Source: Lutraria lutraria (lineage: Eukaryota; Mollusca; Bivalvia; Venerida; Mactridae). From it: a stretch of DNA of 64,000 nucleotides. The first letter of the stretch is position 1. Each line of letters begins with the position of its first letter. Position numbers and translations under genes: made by a program. The notes below the pieces were generated by a model, which did not search any database, was not told the origin of the DNA, and worked only from the letters and a program-made list of their open reading frames with translations. Below, in pieces: positions 1 to 11,658 of the stretch. Where the stretch lies: assembly GCA_964023205.1 (NCBI GenBank), contig OZ026840.1:27160064-27224063 (forward strand), given 5' to 3'.

Positions 1-873
1 ATAAATACATCGAAACGTATAAATACCGTGTTCCGTATCTTATAACACGATTAAATGATTATTACAACACACCGATAATAAACACAGCGAATTTCTCTAA
101 TAATTTATACATCGAAGTTCATTTAGATCGAACAATTTTTCCTAATTCCTTTGATATAAAGAGTTTCGGCTGCATTTATTGACAGATGGGCAGATATCGA
201 GCTCATGTACTCCATTCTTAGACTATAAATAGCGACTGCGTCATCAAGCTAACACTAGTTGGTGTGAGTAACACGTGACCTCGCTCTATTTCTGTTTGGT
301 TTATATCACGTGATGACCATTGCGGATATTTCGGAATATTTCGGGCACTGTCACTAATCTGCTTCGCGCAAGAAGTTGCGATTTTGCATTGCCACTTAAA
401 AATAAGCATTCCTTTGGCCGCCGTACAACAAATAACAGAAGTTTCAACAAAATATTTGTATATCGATAACTTGAAGTCAACATATTAACAAAGCAAGCTG
501 GCAGCAGTATTGAGAGTACTAAGGCCATCCTTAAAAAGTGTTTCTTTGGGGTTTCCCTACCCAAAGAATTTTCAGTTGGTAGGTAGGTAGGTAAGTATAG
601 GTACGGAGGAAACATCATTTTTACAATTTATTTTTACATTGAAACCAAAATATCTGTCAAAACGATTTATATAAAAAGTTGGCCATTTTCTGTGAGTAGG
701 TAGCATAACCCCAAACAAAATATTTTTTTATAATGGCCTAATCCAATATATACTGTTTTCTATGCAACAGGTGGTTGTATTTAATCATTGACAAGACATT
801 GATAATACAAAGTAAAAGTAACATTTTAAAAACAACAGTAAACAAGGTAAAACAATAAGGCGATAAAGTGTAC
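1..873. other. Unannotated AT-rich flank
   Basis: Nothing recognisable beyond a short run of GGTA/GTAG repeats near 578-598. This stretch lies downstream of the donor site that ends the Mutator-like exon on the minus strand, so it may be an intron of that gene. Confidence 0.4.
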
Positions 874-1681
874 CTGTGGAATGTAGTTTCTTCCCTCATT
901 GATGAAGGCTGAGGTAGCTAGAACTCTGTAATCTAGTGACTTTGTGTAACCATATAATTTATAGTGGAACGATTTTGGTGCATGAAGGGAAACTTCTCTA
1001 TTGGCATGCTCACACTGTTGTGAAGAGCCTAAGTCACAATATTGATCAACAGTAGTAATATAAGGCTGTAAAAGTCTATCTAAATGTAACTTTAGGTTAG
1101 TGTCTTTTAGAACTTGATTGTATGGCAAGCTTCAATATACATGTATAAACTTAACACCTGGATTGCTTACATTATAATCCATAGAATCTGGAATAACACT
1201 TTGAGTGGTCCTCAAACTGATGAGGAATAATCGCAATTAAGTTTTCTTTCAGTCCATTTCTATCACCAGCATTTTTGGTAAATGCATACAAAACACACTT
1301 TAGTAGATGACTTAATTATTACACTGTCACTATAATTCTTACTTTTTTCATTTTTTAGTAATTTTAAAAGTTTTGCAAAGTTTTTTATAACATGATCTTT
1401 ATCAAAGCGTTTCTTTAAATTAATGTTTGAGTCCTTTAATCTTGCTACAAATGTTGTATCACCATCACCCTCCAAATACTCCACACTTGTCCCTTCTTCT
1501 TGTAGCTCTTTGAGGGCCCTTTCTCACCACTCACACTTTCCATCAACCATGTAGAACAGTATGTTCACTAGGTCGGTAAAGTGTCCACCATTTACATTTT
1601 CTACATGTTCGATGACTGACAACTGACTTTACAACTTTCTTGTCATACTTAGCCTTCGTTATAAAGAAGGTACAGTATGGG
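874..1681 (-). pseudogene. Mutator-like transposase, C-terminal exon, decayed
   Basis: Read on the minus strand this resembles the C-terminal half of the Mutator-like transposase proteins that are abundant in molluscs and cnidarians. Matches in order are SHRTCRKCKWW (about 1610-1640), YLEGDGDTTFVARLKD followed by KKRFDKDHVIKNF (about 1380-1484), AIIPHQFEDHSKC (about 1190-1230), and CEHANREVSLHAPKSFHY with SLDYRV and NEGRNYIPQ (about 875-1020). Seen directly: a good splice acceptor (TTTTGTTTTCAG) just before 1681 and a donor (CCACAG|GTAC) at 874/873. The exon is broken by an in-frame TGA near 1520, by frame changes near 1540-1600 and by stops around 1130-1170. It is therefore a pseudogene with its splice sites still visible. 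The family assignment rests on remembered motif patterns, not a database search. Confidence 0.6.
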
Positions 1682-1795
1682 CTGAAAACAAAATCAGATA
1701 GAAGAGGTTTCATTGTTTTTGTTAACTTATAGAAAAAATATTATCATTAAGTGTCAAATTGCTTCAGAATAAATATTACAAACATATTTGCATAA

Positions 1796-1887
1796 GTATA
1801 ATTCGAGGGCTCAGCGCAACACTGTCGTAACTTGTTCTTATTTCAATATGAGTTACGACACTGTTGCATTGAACCCTCGAATTATAC
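1796..1887. repeat. Palindromic MITE-like hairpin
   Basis: Arms of about 37 bp (left 1796-1834, right 1850-1887) pair with only a few mismatches around a short loop. Each arm runs from GTATAATTCGAGGG to GTCGTAACT. The outer bases include TA, so a TA-targeting Tc1/mariner-type MITE is possible, but no duplication is certain. It lies between the two Mutator-like exon remnants, in what would be intron. Confidence 0.6.
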
Positions 1888-2154
1888 TGTGAAATACTTT
1901 TTAAAATGTTCATTACTAGTTTTCATAATAGCATAACCTCACATTCAATCTGGATGTATGTTTGTCACATGAAATTGGTTGAATGGCATGTGGAAGTAAG
2001 TAATCATTTCGCACAAGTATTTTTTCTCAAAATTTGTGAATATATAGAAATGAATAAACCATCTACATCAAAGCCTCTCTTTTGTCAGGCAGTGTCCACA
2101 GCACAAGTCATTCCTGTTCATGTTTTACACAGATATGATAATCAAGTTAAATAT

Positions 2155-2252
2155 TTTTCTTGGACTTGATACCCTCAGTTCTTTTGAAAGGGCTGGGCTT
2201 TTTCTTAGGGGCAGCTGTTTTATCATCTACTGAAGTATTAATGAATGAAGTC
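2155..2252 (-). other. Candidate exon, Lys/Ser-rich, unrecognised
   Basis: On the minus strand a TTTCTTCAG acceptor precedes an open frame containing VDDKTAAPKKKPSPFKR, ending at a stop near 2155. The lysine run could be a nuclear-localisation-like patch. It could belong with the acidic candidate exon at 2462-2562. I do not recognise a family, and chance is a real alternative. Confidence 0.25.
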
Positions 2253-2461
2253 TGAAGAAATAAATTGAGGTTAACAAATAAATGTTATAATATGCTAACA
2301 TTTAAGAAATCCTTTTAAATTGACAAAACTAAGACAAAAGGTAAAATGCCAGATTAAATGTCACATCATTTTCAGTCTAATAAATTCTTATTATCTTCCA
2401 ACACAGATGCTTCAAGCATTAAAAAAGTCGATCATACCAAAATATGTCAACAAAAATGTAC

Positions 2462-2562
2462 CTTGTCTGGGACTCCGGAATCAAGTCATCACAGATTGAA
2501 TCATCATCACTATTGTTATTAGACTTAGAGCTGGCAAGCTTGTTATGTAGAATCTGTCTAAT
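2462..2562 (-). other. Candidate acidic exon, unrecognised
   Basis: On the minus strand an ATATTAG acceptor is followed by an open stretch with SNNNSDDDSICDD and a possible donor (ACAAG|GTACAT). It is Ser/Asp/Asn-rich and low in complexity, with no recognised domain. It lies between the two Mutator-like pieces and may be part of that gene or of nothing. Confidence 0.2.
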
Positions 2563-2932
2563 ATAGTAAAAAGCAGATACAGTATTAAACACTTACATAT
2601 CAGATATGTATAATCAATAATATAATAGCAGGCAGTGGTTAGGATACAATATTAGTTAACATGCTGTGTTTTTTTATTTTTAATCTATTCTTCATTATTA
2701 CTAACATTTTAACAATGACTTGATCTTCTTCTAAGTATCTCACTGTCATGATAATATTCATTATCAGATCTTTTATCTCATCACTAACATTTCCAACAAG
2801 CTCTTATCCTGCATATAACACTCAGAAGATGGGTTGACAGTATACAGCATATTCAGAGATAGATAGAAAATTTTAAATTAATAATAATAGTTCAAAGTAT
2901 GCATGTAAATTATAAATGAATCGATCACTTAC

Positions 2933-3215
2933 CAGTTCCAAAATTTGTACTACCTGTAACAGAAAAGCTGGGCATTCCTGTAGTATTTTGCCTGTGAGTT
3001 TTTCCGTAGGCAACTCTATACACCATTCCACAGCCAACATTTTCACACCGAACATGCAGAAATCCACCAAGTCCTTGTTTAATTCACCTACAACATTGTA
3101 ACAGGTCAGCGGAATGGGACTAAGATGACAATATACACACACTTTCAGCTGATCTAACATAATACCTTGTTCAATAATCATTCGACAAATTCTCCACAGA
3201 TCAGTTTTCATAAGT
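2933..3215 (-). pseudogene. Mutator-like transposase, N-terminal exon, decayed
   Basis: The minus-strand translation contains GIMLDQLKVCVYCHL, then LTCYNVVGELNKDL, then ELPTEKLTGK and ECPAF. This matches the start of the Mutator-like domain (a GVLAEQL-type helix, a Cys pair, a VVGE-type motif, then the GK and VNTKLGT region). After ECPAF a one-base frame change is needed to continue into the expected VNTKLGTG-like end, which stops exactly at a strong donor (AACTG|GTAAGT, exon end 2933). Further upstream, at 3288-3399, an ATG opens a short frame beginning MAHQVRDFRGRF that may be the original N-terminus. It is cut by a stop. Confidence 0.5.
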
Positions 3216-3399
3216 TTGCTGCCAACACGATTTTTTTTTCATAATGTAATGTGATAACACGGCACTCAGAGTTTAGTCAGTTTACACAATCATCACCTTC
3301 ACACATTAAACCTACACAATTATTGTGGTCAATTTCACGGCCAGTAAATGTACATTTTTTGTCAAATCTACCACGGAAATCTCTTACTTGATGTGCCAT

Positions 3400-3869
3400 T
3401 TTGTTTTCTGAGATCCGGGCATTTCAATGGAAAACCCCCACAAAAAGTTACTATTTTAAGAATTTACGATGGTTGACGAATTCAGATTTGGTTGTTTGCG
3501 ACTTCACGAGTAATTATGCTAGTTGATATTAGCCGATACGCATTATAGGTATATACCCTTAAATAGATAAAGTAAGTTACAAAAATCAGCTTTTCACAGA
3601 ATGAAAATATCATATTCAATCAGCTAGGAAGAAGCTAGTATCTTGTTGTATGTCATTAAAAAGATTTAAACAGTCCCTAATTTGTATATCACTGTCTGCA
3701 TGTGTTTGGCAATACACAACACCTGGCTATGTATGTAGCACTCATACTGAAATCATATAAGCTGAAAATGCAATTCATTAAAGTAACAGATCAGCCCCCA
3801 AACAATGTCACCAAACATTATCTAAGCATCAACAAGTGAAGTGTAGAGATATAATTATACTGACTGGAT
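3400..3869. other. No feature seen
   Basis: AT-rich sequence upstream of the Mutator-like remnant. I see no open frame with recognisable content and no clear repeat. Confidence 0.35.
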
Positions 3870-3950
3870 TCAAACCTCTCTAAAGCAACAACCCCTCAAC
3901 AACAACATATATTTGCTACTCCCAAAGGATGTTGCTTTGGAGAGGTTGCA
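3870..3950. mobile_element. Small fold-back MITE, CAACCTCTCC family
   Basis: An 81-bp element with 21-bp terminal inverted repeats (18 of 21 paired): left 3870-3890, right 3930-3950, sharing AAAGCAACA and ACCTCTC. A longer, more decayed relative lies at 26231-26403, so this is a dispersed family. Confidence 0.55.
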
Positions 3951-5457
3951 CTTAACATCTAATTAAGTAGGCCGTATGTATTAAAATGATATTTAATTAA
4001 GTGTTTGAACGATCAAAGACACATAATTCATCTCTGCAATGACTAAGGTATGAAAATAATTATCCAATTCCCATGTTTGTATTCATGTTTTAAATTATGC
4101 ATGAAATATGCATCAGTAATGCAAGGTCTCGCTAGATCCCGCAGGCAGAATTCTACCTGGATTCTGACCGAAACTGACCAATCACGCAGCCTCCATGATA
4201 TTTTAGACCATATCTGCTGGCCTTGTACAGACAAGTCAATGGGAACCAGTTTAATTGTGACCATTCTTTGATGATAGCTGGACTCTCCTGGCAATGTCTG
4301 ATATGGTCTCTAATTCCTAAATGATCAAACAAAATGTAGAATAATTCAAAGAATAAACCAAACACTGAATGTTAACAGTCTTAACTGGAAAAGCACTCAC
4401 AATAACCTTATTGCAAAGTATATTAATTATCTACAAATTAAATCCATGTTGAACAAATATCAACAATATAATAACCATGTTGCATGTTGATCGTAACTAT
4501 ATTATACATTGTAACATGTTATTGTAGTTAAAACAGTACAACTTGTTTTAAAATAACTTAATACCATACAATTTCATTCACAGAAAGATGGCAAAATAAG
4601 TCAACAATTCTTGCAGAAATATTAGAAATTAACATGTTTCAATAGAATATAATTATTTTTATCTTTACTGTAAACTTATCCATCATTCATTGGTAATACA
4701 ACTCAAAAGGAAGCACCTAATTTTGGCAAACTGAAATTACTCAGTAAGTAAAATCATTGATTACTTATTCCAAATAAAGCAAACTGATACAAGATGGATA
4801 CAAATGTGTAAAAGTCTGTAAGTTATAGAAATAATATGTTTTGAAGTGTTTATTATTGATGGATAATTACAGAGTACACTAACAAATATACAAAATGTTT
4901 GAGCACTACTTCGTACTTAGGTTCTAGAAACTCTGCTGTATCAGTTCATATACATGCAAAAGTTGATGTAAAAAATTAAAACACACAAGGGAGACAATTT
5001 CATGTACATTTATTGTATGAGATTAGTCTCCCTTCTAACATACAGGTAGTAAACTGGATCTATAAAAATTGCAAAATTACCATTGTGAATTTCATCGAGG
5101 ATATTGCAGCTTCTTGGATAGCTATTTTAGGCCAACTTGTTGTTTGATTTGATGTTGGACACCTGAAATATAATTTTAATAGCGTTATATTTATCATACC
5201 AAAATACCGACACTAAACGCATGTTTTTTAAAGTTTATAAACTTTCATGGAAGAGAACTGTACTTGCATAAAATTAATGAAAATTTCAGCTAAACTGCAT
5301 TAATAAGTATCATGGTAATGATACAGAACTGTACTTCATAAAAATGCATCAAAAAGGGTTCAAGGGTCTTTCTATTCTTACATATTCATGTAATATAAGA
5401 TCCCAACTGTAGCTGTGTGGTATATTGTATTTATAAATTGGCTGAGATATTCACCAG
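3951..5457. other. No gene seen
   Basis: AT-rich non-coding sequence. The overlapping short frames at 4043-4294 on both strands have no recognisable content. A small hairpin of GGGAGAC/GTCTCCC lies at about 4988-5034. Confidence 0.3.
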
Positions 5458-5526
5458 ACCTATTAGCTCAGTTGGTAGAGAATCTGACTTGCAAGCAGGA
5501 GGTCACGGGTTCAAGCCCACATGGGT
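5458..5526 (+). pseudogene. tRNA-like sequence (Ala UGC-like), SINE head or pseudogene
   Basis: Seen: an acceptor stem with six of seven pairs (ACCTATT with CATGGGT), a D arm TAGCTCAGTTGG that matches a pol III A box, an anticodon loop CTTGCAA giving UGC, and a B box GGTTCAAGCC at 5508-5517. The T stem is poorly paired and the anticodon stem has a mismatch. A functional tRNA is unlikely. A tRNA-derived SINE head or an old pseudogene fits better. No SINE body or tail is obvious downstream. Confidence 0.55.
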
Positions 5527-5952
5527 ACATTATCTTACTCCTCTTATTACAATACTATTATTTAGCTTATTACTAACAAATAGCATGTTCCCCTGTCTTC
5601 TGATGAGTAGATGACTTCCTGGTACAAATGTTGTCAATTTGTATATTTAGTAAACCCGCAGCCAGGCACTCCCTGATTCATTAACAATCAAACCTGGAAA
5701 GAATGATTTATAAGTCTGGTCTTCCTTTGTGTAAGTTTGAACCTTCATTTAGTCTGACAGCTAAGCCTCTGTATTTGAGGAAATATGGAATTAAGTCCTC
5801 ATTGTTTGGAACAATACCAAAAGAAATTATATAGTTAAGTAATAGAAACAGTATTGGTATGTCATACTGTTTTTATACATAATGATTTTAGCAGAAATTG
5901 TTTAATAAGAGATTCTTTGGCAATTGTTCAATTTGCTACATTAATTGGCGAT
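5527..5952. other. No feature seen
   Basis: AT-rich sequence, possibly the body of the SINE headed at 5458. No tail or duplication was found. Confidence 0.3.
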
Positions 5953-6081
5953 GTCAAACCTGTGAACAAAGGTCACAATGTGACCTTTACTGGCAGGTGT
6001 CCTTTATTCAGAGGTTGTCTTGTTCTAACAGGTCAGTAATGGTGGCCTTTATTTGGAATAGGCCACTAACACAGGTTTGAC
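5953..6081. mobile_element. Short MITE with GTCAAACCTGTG ends
   Basis: Perfect 12-bp terminal inverted repeats at 5953-5964 and 6070-6081 enclose about 105 bp containing inverted GGTCAC/GTGACC. No clear target duplication. The short frames across it are not genes. Confidence 0.55.
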
Positions 6082-7880
6082 TGTATTTAGTAAGAAAACA
6101 GGAATAGATTTATTTCTTAAAACCTAAATTTGAATGACAGACTGTACTATGAAGATCAGATATAGGTAAAGTTATCAATGAAAGTGCATAGAGAAAATGA
6201 AAATGATGAATACTTTCAAAAGATTATGATTTGATACTGATAAATGTACTAAAATAGTTTGATGATTTAAACAAGAAATGATACACATACAATTCTTGGT
6301 ATTATTCATCCTCCCCAAATGTAAATTTGAATTTAACATTTGCATTGGTATGATTCAAAATAAGTATTTTCTAATGTTTGTTAATCATGCGTATAGTCCT
6401 TATATATTACCTCATGACTCATGAGAATGTAGCATGTAGGACTGTCTATAATTAATTCAATCATTATATTCTAGCTATAGACATGGAACCTAGTTAGCTA
6501 GTTAATTTGATGTCAACAATATGATCTGTTTATAAACTTTAGTTAATACTATAGTCGAATGTGAAAAAGAAATTACCAAATTGAGATTTCAGCCCAATAT
6601 CTTGCAGTTACTTGCTTTTCTGGTAAATCAATGACTGTTTTAGTGGGACGATGGTTTCTGTTCTCATCGCTAGATTACACACACTTTTTACCAGTGATGT
6701 TGGGAACCTAATAAAGAAAATCAAAATGTTGTTTCTGTGGTCTAGTATCTGAAAAACACCTGACTGTTGACATGAAAAGATTATAAAATTTCAAATCCTA
6801 GTACATTTACAAAAAAACAACAACATTAGCACAAGTAGCTTCGTGCCTGCATATGGGTGCAGAACAATTAATCTGCATTCCTGAATTCTGAATTCTAAAA
6901 ATCATTCATTCCTTAAAAGACAATATCAATAAATTATAATTCTTGTATTCCAAATTATTTCTCCATCTATTTATAACAATATCTACATCAATAAGTAATA
7001 ATTCTAATACTCATACATCAATGTATCATTATTCCGAATATTTTACTTTTGATTTGGTTGATTTTTAATTTTTGAGTTATCTCCCTTTCTATGGTAGCTT
7101 AATGAAAATGTAAAGGTCCATTCCAATATATTCATTATTGATACAAACAATTATTCTGCAAATAATAGAGAACTGTCACGCTTTTATGTACTTTAATGAT
7201 GTAGATGATCATTTAAGTCTAAGAAAAACATACATCTATTTGTTAATAGATGATGCACTGTATAATTCAGAAAGTACAAATAACTTTTTTATTGCCCCAG
7301 ATTGTATTTCAACTGACCAATTTAACAGTACTGCATATTGTCAAAATTGAAAGAAATGCTATCAAAGATAGTAGGTTAAATAACAGGTACATGTATAATT
7401 GACATTAATACAGTAATTCAAGAAAAAGAAATTCTCTTTCATTTTAGCATTGGCTATATTTACAATGAATTCCCAAACACTGAAATAATATAATAGATAA
7501 TACATAATTATAGACAGACAGATTTTATTTGAAAATAGCACATGTCCAACACTTCACACATTACAGAAACACAAATTAAATAACATTTCCAGTGATGTGG
7601 TTACATAAAATATAAATGTACAGTTCTTTAAAAATACATGTGAAGTTTATTCATTTAAAAAAAAGACATAAGTTCAGGATTAATCTTAAAGAATTAGTTC
7701 TTTTCCAATATTTTATATGTGATTATATAAGTACATGTATATAAAGTTTCAAGTTTTAATACTTACAAAATGTATATATTAATCATATGAGGGGAAAATG
7801 TAGTAACAACTTTAAGTGACCCTTAAGTCTAATGGTGGTTCAACAGGCATTTAAAAATAACTTCTCCTACCATAAATAGA
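6082..7880. other. No gene seen
   Basis: AT-rich non-coding sequence. No domain-like open frame, RNA gene or repeat boundary was recognised. Confidence 0.3.
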
Positions 7881-7881
7881 C

Positions 7882-8118
7882 CCATCTCAGTGGTTGAGTG
7901 GTTAAGGTAGCTGATTTCAAATCACTAACAGAGGGTCGTGGGTTCGTGCCCAGCTACCGACCATGTCTATGTCTCTATATGTGAGAAGTAGGCAGTTGCT
8001 TACGGAGGATGGGAGTCTGGTACAGGTTCTTCCCAGGAATTAGATTGGTTAGATGAACTGTCCGCCTCTATGACTCTGACTGTTGAAAAGGGGTCAAAAA
8101 CTCTATGAAACAAACATC
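7882..8118 (+). mobile_element. tRNA-derived SINE
   Basis: The head has an A box TGGTTGAGTGG (7891-7901) and a B box GGTTCGTGCC (7941-7950) around an anticodon-like arm GATTTCAAATC. The body carries TGCTTACGGAGGATGGG and GGTTCTTCCCAGG, which resemble the central part of bivalve SINEs I know. It ends near CTGTTGAAAAGGGG and an ATGAAACAAAC tail. The assignment to a bivalve tRNA-SINE is from memory of that family. Confidence 0.65.
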
Positions 8119-8236
8119 CATATAAAGATTCATAGAATTTCTAAGGTTAATGATTAGTGATTTTGAACCAGGGCGGTTTGCCAGCAACTATGGCTAAAAA
8201 CGATCCCTTTTCACTCACCAAAACCACCATATATGA

Positions 8237-9070
8237 GGGGTGATCCAAAATAAACAGGACGTCTGCTGCATAAAGATGGTTCAATAAAATAAACAGGAAA
8301 TTACATCAAGATAACAAATTATACAGATATTTTTTAACAACACTATTGGCTCTCCAGGGCACAGTAAAATTAATACAAACACATAGACGTAAACTTATTT
8401 TGACCATAACCTACATCAAACATGTCTGACAAACCCCTTTCTGCCGTCAGTCCTTTGCCAGCACTTTCACAACCAACGTCATTAACGTTGCGACATTTTT
8501 CTCTTTCGGCCCCTACCCGCATCATATCTCATTGATCTTCTTCTTACAACTAAACCTTTTTATGTCAATTGAATACAACTGTCTGACTGACATGGTTTCC
8601 AAGACTGGTTTCTTGAATCATATTATACGTCTGCGTAGGTATGTTGTCTAATTCTTGGCAAAATTTGATCAAAGTGTGGTGCAACGTTGACATATGGACG
8701 TCGTCGCTTGTTTTGTACAAAGCCCATTTATTTTTAAATGCAATGTCCAAATTATATATCCATATTTTCATACGATGTTGTATATACATTGTATGATGAA
8801 TTGATGGAATTTCATGTCCTTAGATCGAATTCTCTGACTAAAACATTAGTGTCATTACAGGCATATTCATGATTTTAATTTCTAGTGCTCCAGATGCATG
8901 TTACCATGGTGATACATGGCATCATTGCTGGAATATGGTCAAATAATTTTTATCAATTTTCATAAAAATCAAACAGACTGGATAGCAGTTTAAACTTATG
9001 TTTAGTTATTAACAATTAAACCATAAGTTTTGCCAAGAGAGCAATAGTCCTGTTTATTTTGGATCATCCC
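8237..9070. mobile_element. 834-bp DNA transposon with 24-bp TIRs
   Basis: TIRs at 8237-8260 and 9047-9070 differ at one base and share GATCCAAAATAAACAGGAC. The flanks carry a possible TGA/TGA duplication. Alternatively the true ends lie three bases out with a mutated TA site. The GATCCAAAA-type end resembles some mariner ends. A minus-strand frame at 8565-8789 contains LDNIPTQTYNMIQ, weakly like the C-terminus of Tc1/mariner transposases (W-D-x-IP). It is a decayed or non-autonomous copy and the superfamily is uncertain. Confidence 0.6.
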
Positions 9071-10469
9071 TGATTCAAGTATTTTGATTACTTTAAAGCT
9101 ATGCAATAATTTTCCCCTGACTTTTCAGGTATTATTTTTACTGGCCAATTAAAAAAAAAAATCTGAAAATTAATTCACTGACCTTGAAAAGAAAGTATTC
9201 CTTGACTTTTTCAGGTCTTTGCAATTCTGTGAACATTGTCAGAACAATATTCTCTCCACACTATCTTTGGGGATACTTATTAAAGGACAAGGTATACAAT
9301 CCTATTTAAACCAACATGTATTGCTGAGTCGAAAAATGCCATTCGTAGGGAAATGAGGAAGATTCCAAGAGGCACATGTGTGAATGTCACACATAACTTC
9401 AGGGAACATACTAAGCTGGTGGGGTGAAATAATGGTAGTCACTTTGTTACATAACGAGAGGCCGAAATTCAGTGACTTCCCAATTGCAAAAAGGCTGTTT
9501 TCCCAATTTTAGGCAAGAAATTCCCCAAAAATACAGTGCTATTCAAATTCAGCAGTCTAACCATCTCAGAATTTGGCCAAATATCGTGCTTGAATTTCCC
9601 AAAATGAAAGGCAAAAGCCCCTTCCCAATTTTTGGAAAAAAGGCCCTGCACTTGGAACATATCATGCAGAATTGGTAAGTAAATAATGAAGATAATTGTT
9701 TGATGTACAAAAACTTATCTCTACACCCTTTAAAATGAGATATTATTCCATTGTTTGTGAAAAGTTATAGTCATTAGTTAAGTGGACAAAACTTCTGGGA
9801 CACCCTGTACATCAAGAAAAGAGAACATTAATGTCTTCCCAGCATAGATTTATCTAGAAAAAAATGAATTGAAAGTACATGTATTATAATACCCATAAGA
9901 CTGTCCTTTTTAACATACCAGCTCACTGCCACTAAAAATAATAATATTTAAAAAAACAGGATTTCCCAATTATCTTTATTTGTTTGATATTTACCCTTGA
10001 TACTTACATTTCTGAATATATTGCATGGTGACTTAAACCTTCTTTTCTTTATCAAATAAGATTGACATCAGTCTGTTGTTGAAAGACAGAAATCATAAGA
10101 TCACCTCATCTGAAACTAAACGTTTTCCGCTGCAAGTTAGAGGAACTTCTAATGAATCAGAATGAGTACTTCCTTAATGCCCTGTAAGAAGAAATATAGT
10201 ATAAATAGCATAAGGCTTAAATTAAAATTAAGTTTGTTTGCCCTTTAACGACCGACCCAAAAATCATGCTGACTAAAAAGATTTATTGCAAAATCAGGGA
10301 GAACTTATAAAGTAACAACTTCAAAAAACTTAGTCTTGATGAAAGTTGCTCAGAATGTCTGTCTTGATGATTTTAATAGTTAAACATTGATGAAAGAAAC
10401 TACAAATGTAGTATGAATTGGCTAAGTAATTCTATGCTAACTGGAGACATTGATCCAAACTGGATGGAG
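9071..10469. other. Repeat-like, unresolved
   Basis: Contains repeated CCTGACTTTTCAGGT / CTTGACTTTTTCAGGTC phrases (9116-9215) and a CCCAATTT-rich stretch (9475-9640) that looks transposon-derived, but no boundary was found. No coding content. Confidence 0.3.
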
Positions 10470-10739
10470 CAGGGATGCTATATTACAGGGATGTGCAACC
10501 GCTTATCATCCACTGATCAACTATCGATTATCAGTGCCTAGGCTACTTAATGAAAGCAAAGGTATCAAAACTACCGAAATTACCATGAAAATGACACAAA
10601 GAATCGATAATTGACAAAAAGTAACATTAGTGGTCCATGATCGACTCAAGTTCCTCGTAGTTTTTATTTGTTTGTTATTAATTTTCACAACTTATTTTTT
10701 TCTAAATTAAATTTGAGAAAGAAATGAGTAAATTTTGTA

Positions 10740-11345
10740 GGAAAGAATTGTTTACGTTATGAAAGTTTTGTTCGGTTTATGAGCTCAAGCAGTGATGCTA
10801 CACGGGACTCAAGACGAAATTTTCACCGCTATTTTTTTTATTTAAATTGAATTTTTAAAAGAAACGTTTGTATCATGAAAATATGTATGAAAAATTGAAA
10901 TACATGTAGTATATTACATTATGAAAGTTTTGTACAATTAAATTTTATGTCGTGAAACTTGTTTTCTAATTATCAGGCAGCTGAAGGCGAAATTTGTGAA
11001 ACTTGTGAAAGTAAAGTTATATCATGACAACAAATGTACGATAGAATGCTAAAATTTGACTTAAATTCGTGAACGAAACTTTTATATTATGAAATAATGT
11101 ACGATCGAATGCTAAACATTTTAATTAAATGTGTATAACAAATATTTATATCATGAAAGTTTTGTTCGATTTAACAACTCAAGACCAAATTTAATTTTGT
11201 ATCGTTGAACTTTTTTCTATTTATCAGCTGAAGAAGAAATGTTCATGGTTAAACTTTTATTTAAAGAAATGCTATATATCATGAATGTTTTGTACGAAAG
11301 AAATGTACGTACGTTATACATTTTATGGTGAAAGGTTTGTTATTT
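10740..11345. repeat. Degenerate tandem repeat inside the 5.3-kb element
   Basis: The phrase TATCATGAAAGTTTTGT(A/T)CGA recurs at irregular 60-130 bp intervals (near 10755, 10870, 10915, 11025, 11090, 11150, 11275) together with CGAATGCTAAA. It may be a subterminal repeat array of the kind hAT transposases bind. That role is inference. Confidence 0.5.
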
Positions 11346-11658
11346 GTAATTTTGATTGGTATAAATTTGTATTTAATTAATGAACAACTTTATCTTATTA
11401 TTGATCTTTGTTTTTCATAATGTATGTCTCTATTATAGCGTATCAATTTTATTAGCCAAAGACTTAATCTGTAACTTTTAATCTTCCGCCTAAATGGCGT
11501 AAGATATGCCCTCGTATAGTCATAATTATAATATCGGTGACGATCTTTACTGATTTCAAGGAAACAATCAATAAATCTGGATAGAAAACAGTATGGGGTA
11601 GTCTATGTTTCATAAATCTACATTGTTTTCACAGCTGCACATGTCATTTGAATGCATT

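Noticed and set aside
7882..7960. Functional tRNA with UCA anticodon (selenocysteine)
   Set aside because: The head lacks proper acceptor pairing and is fused to a SINE body and tail.
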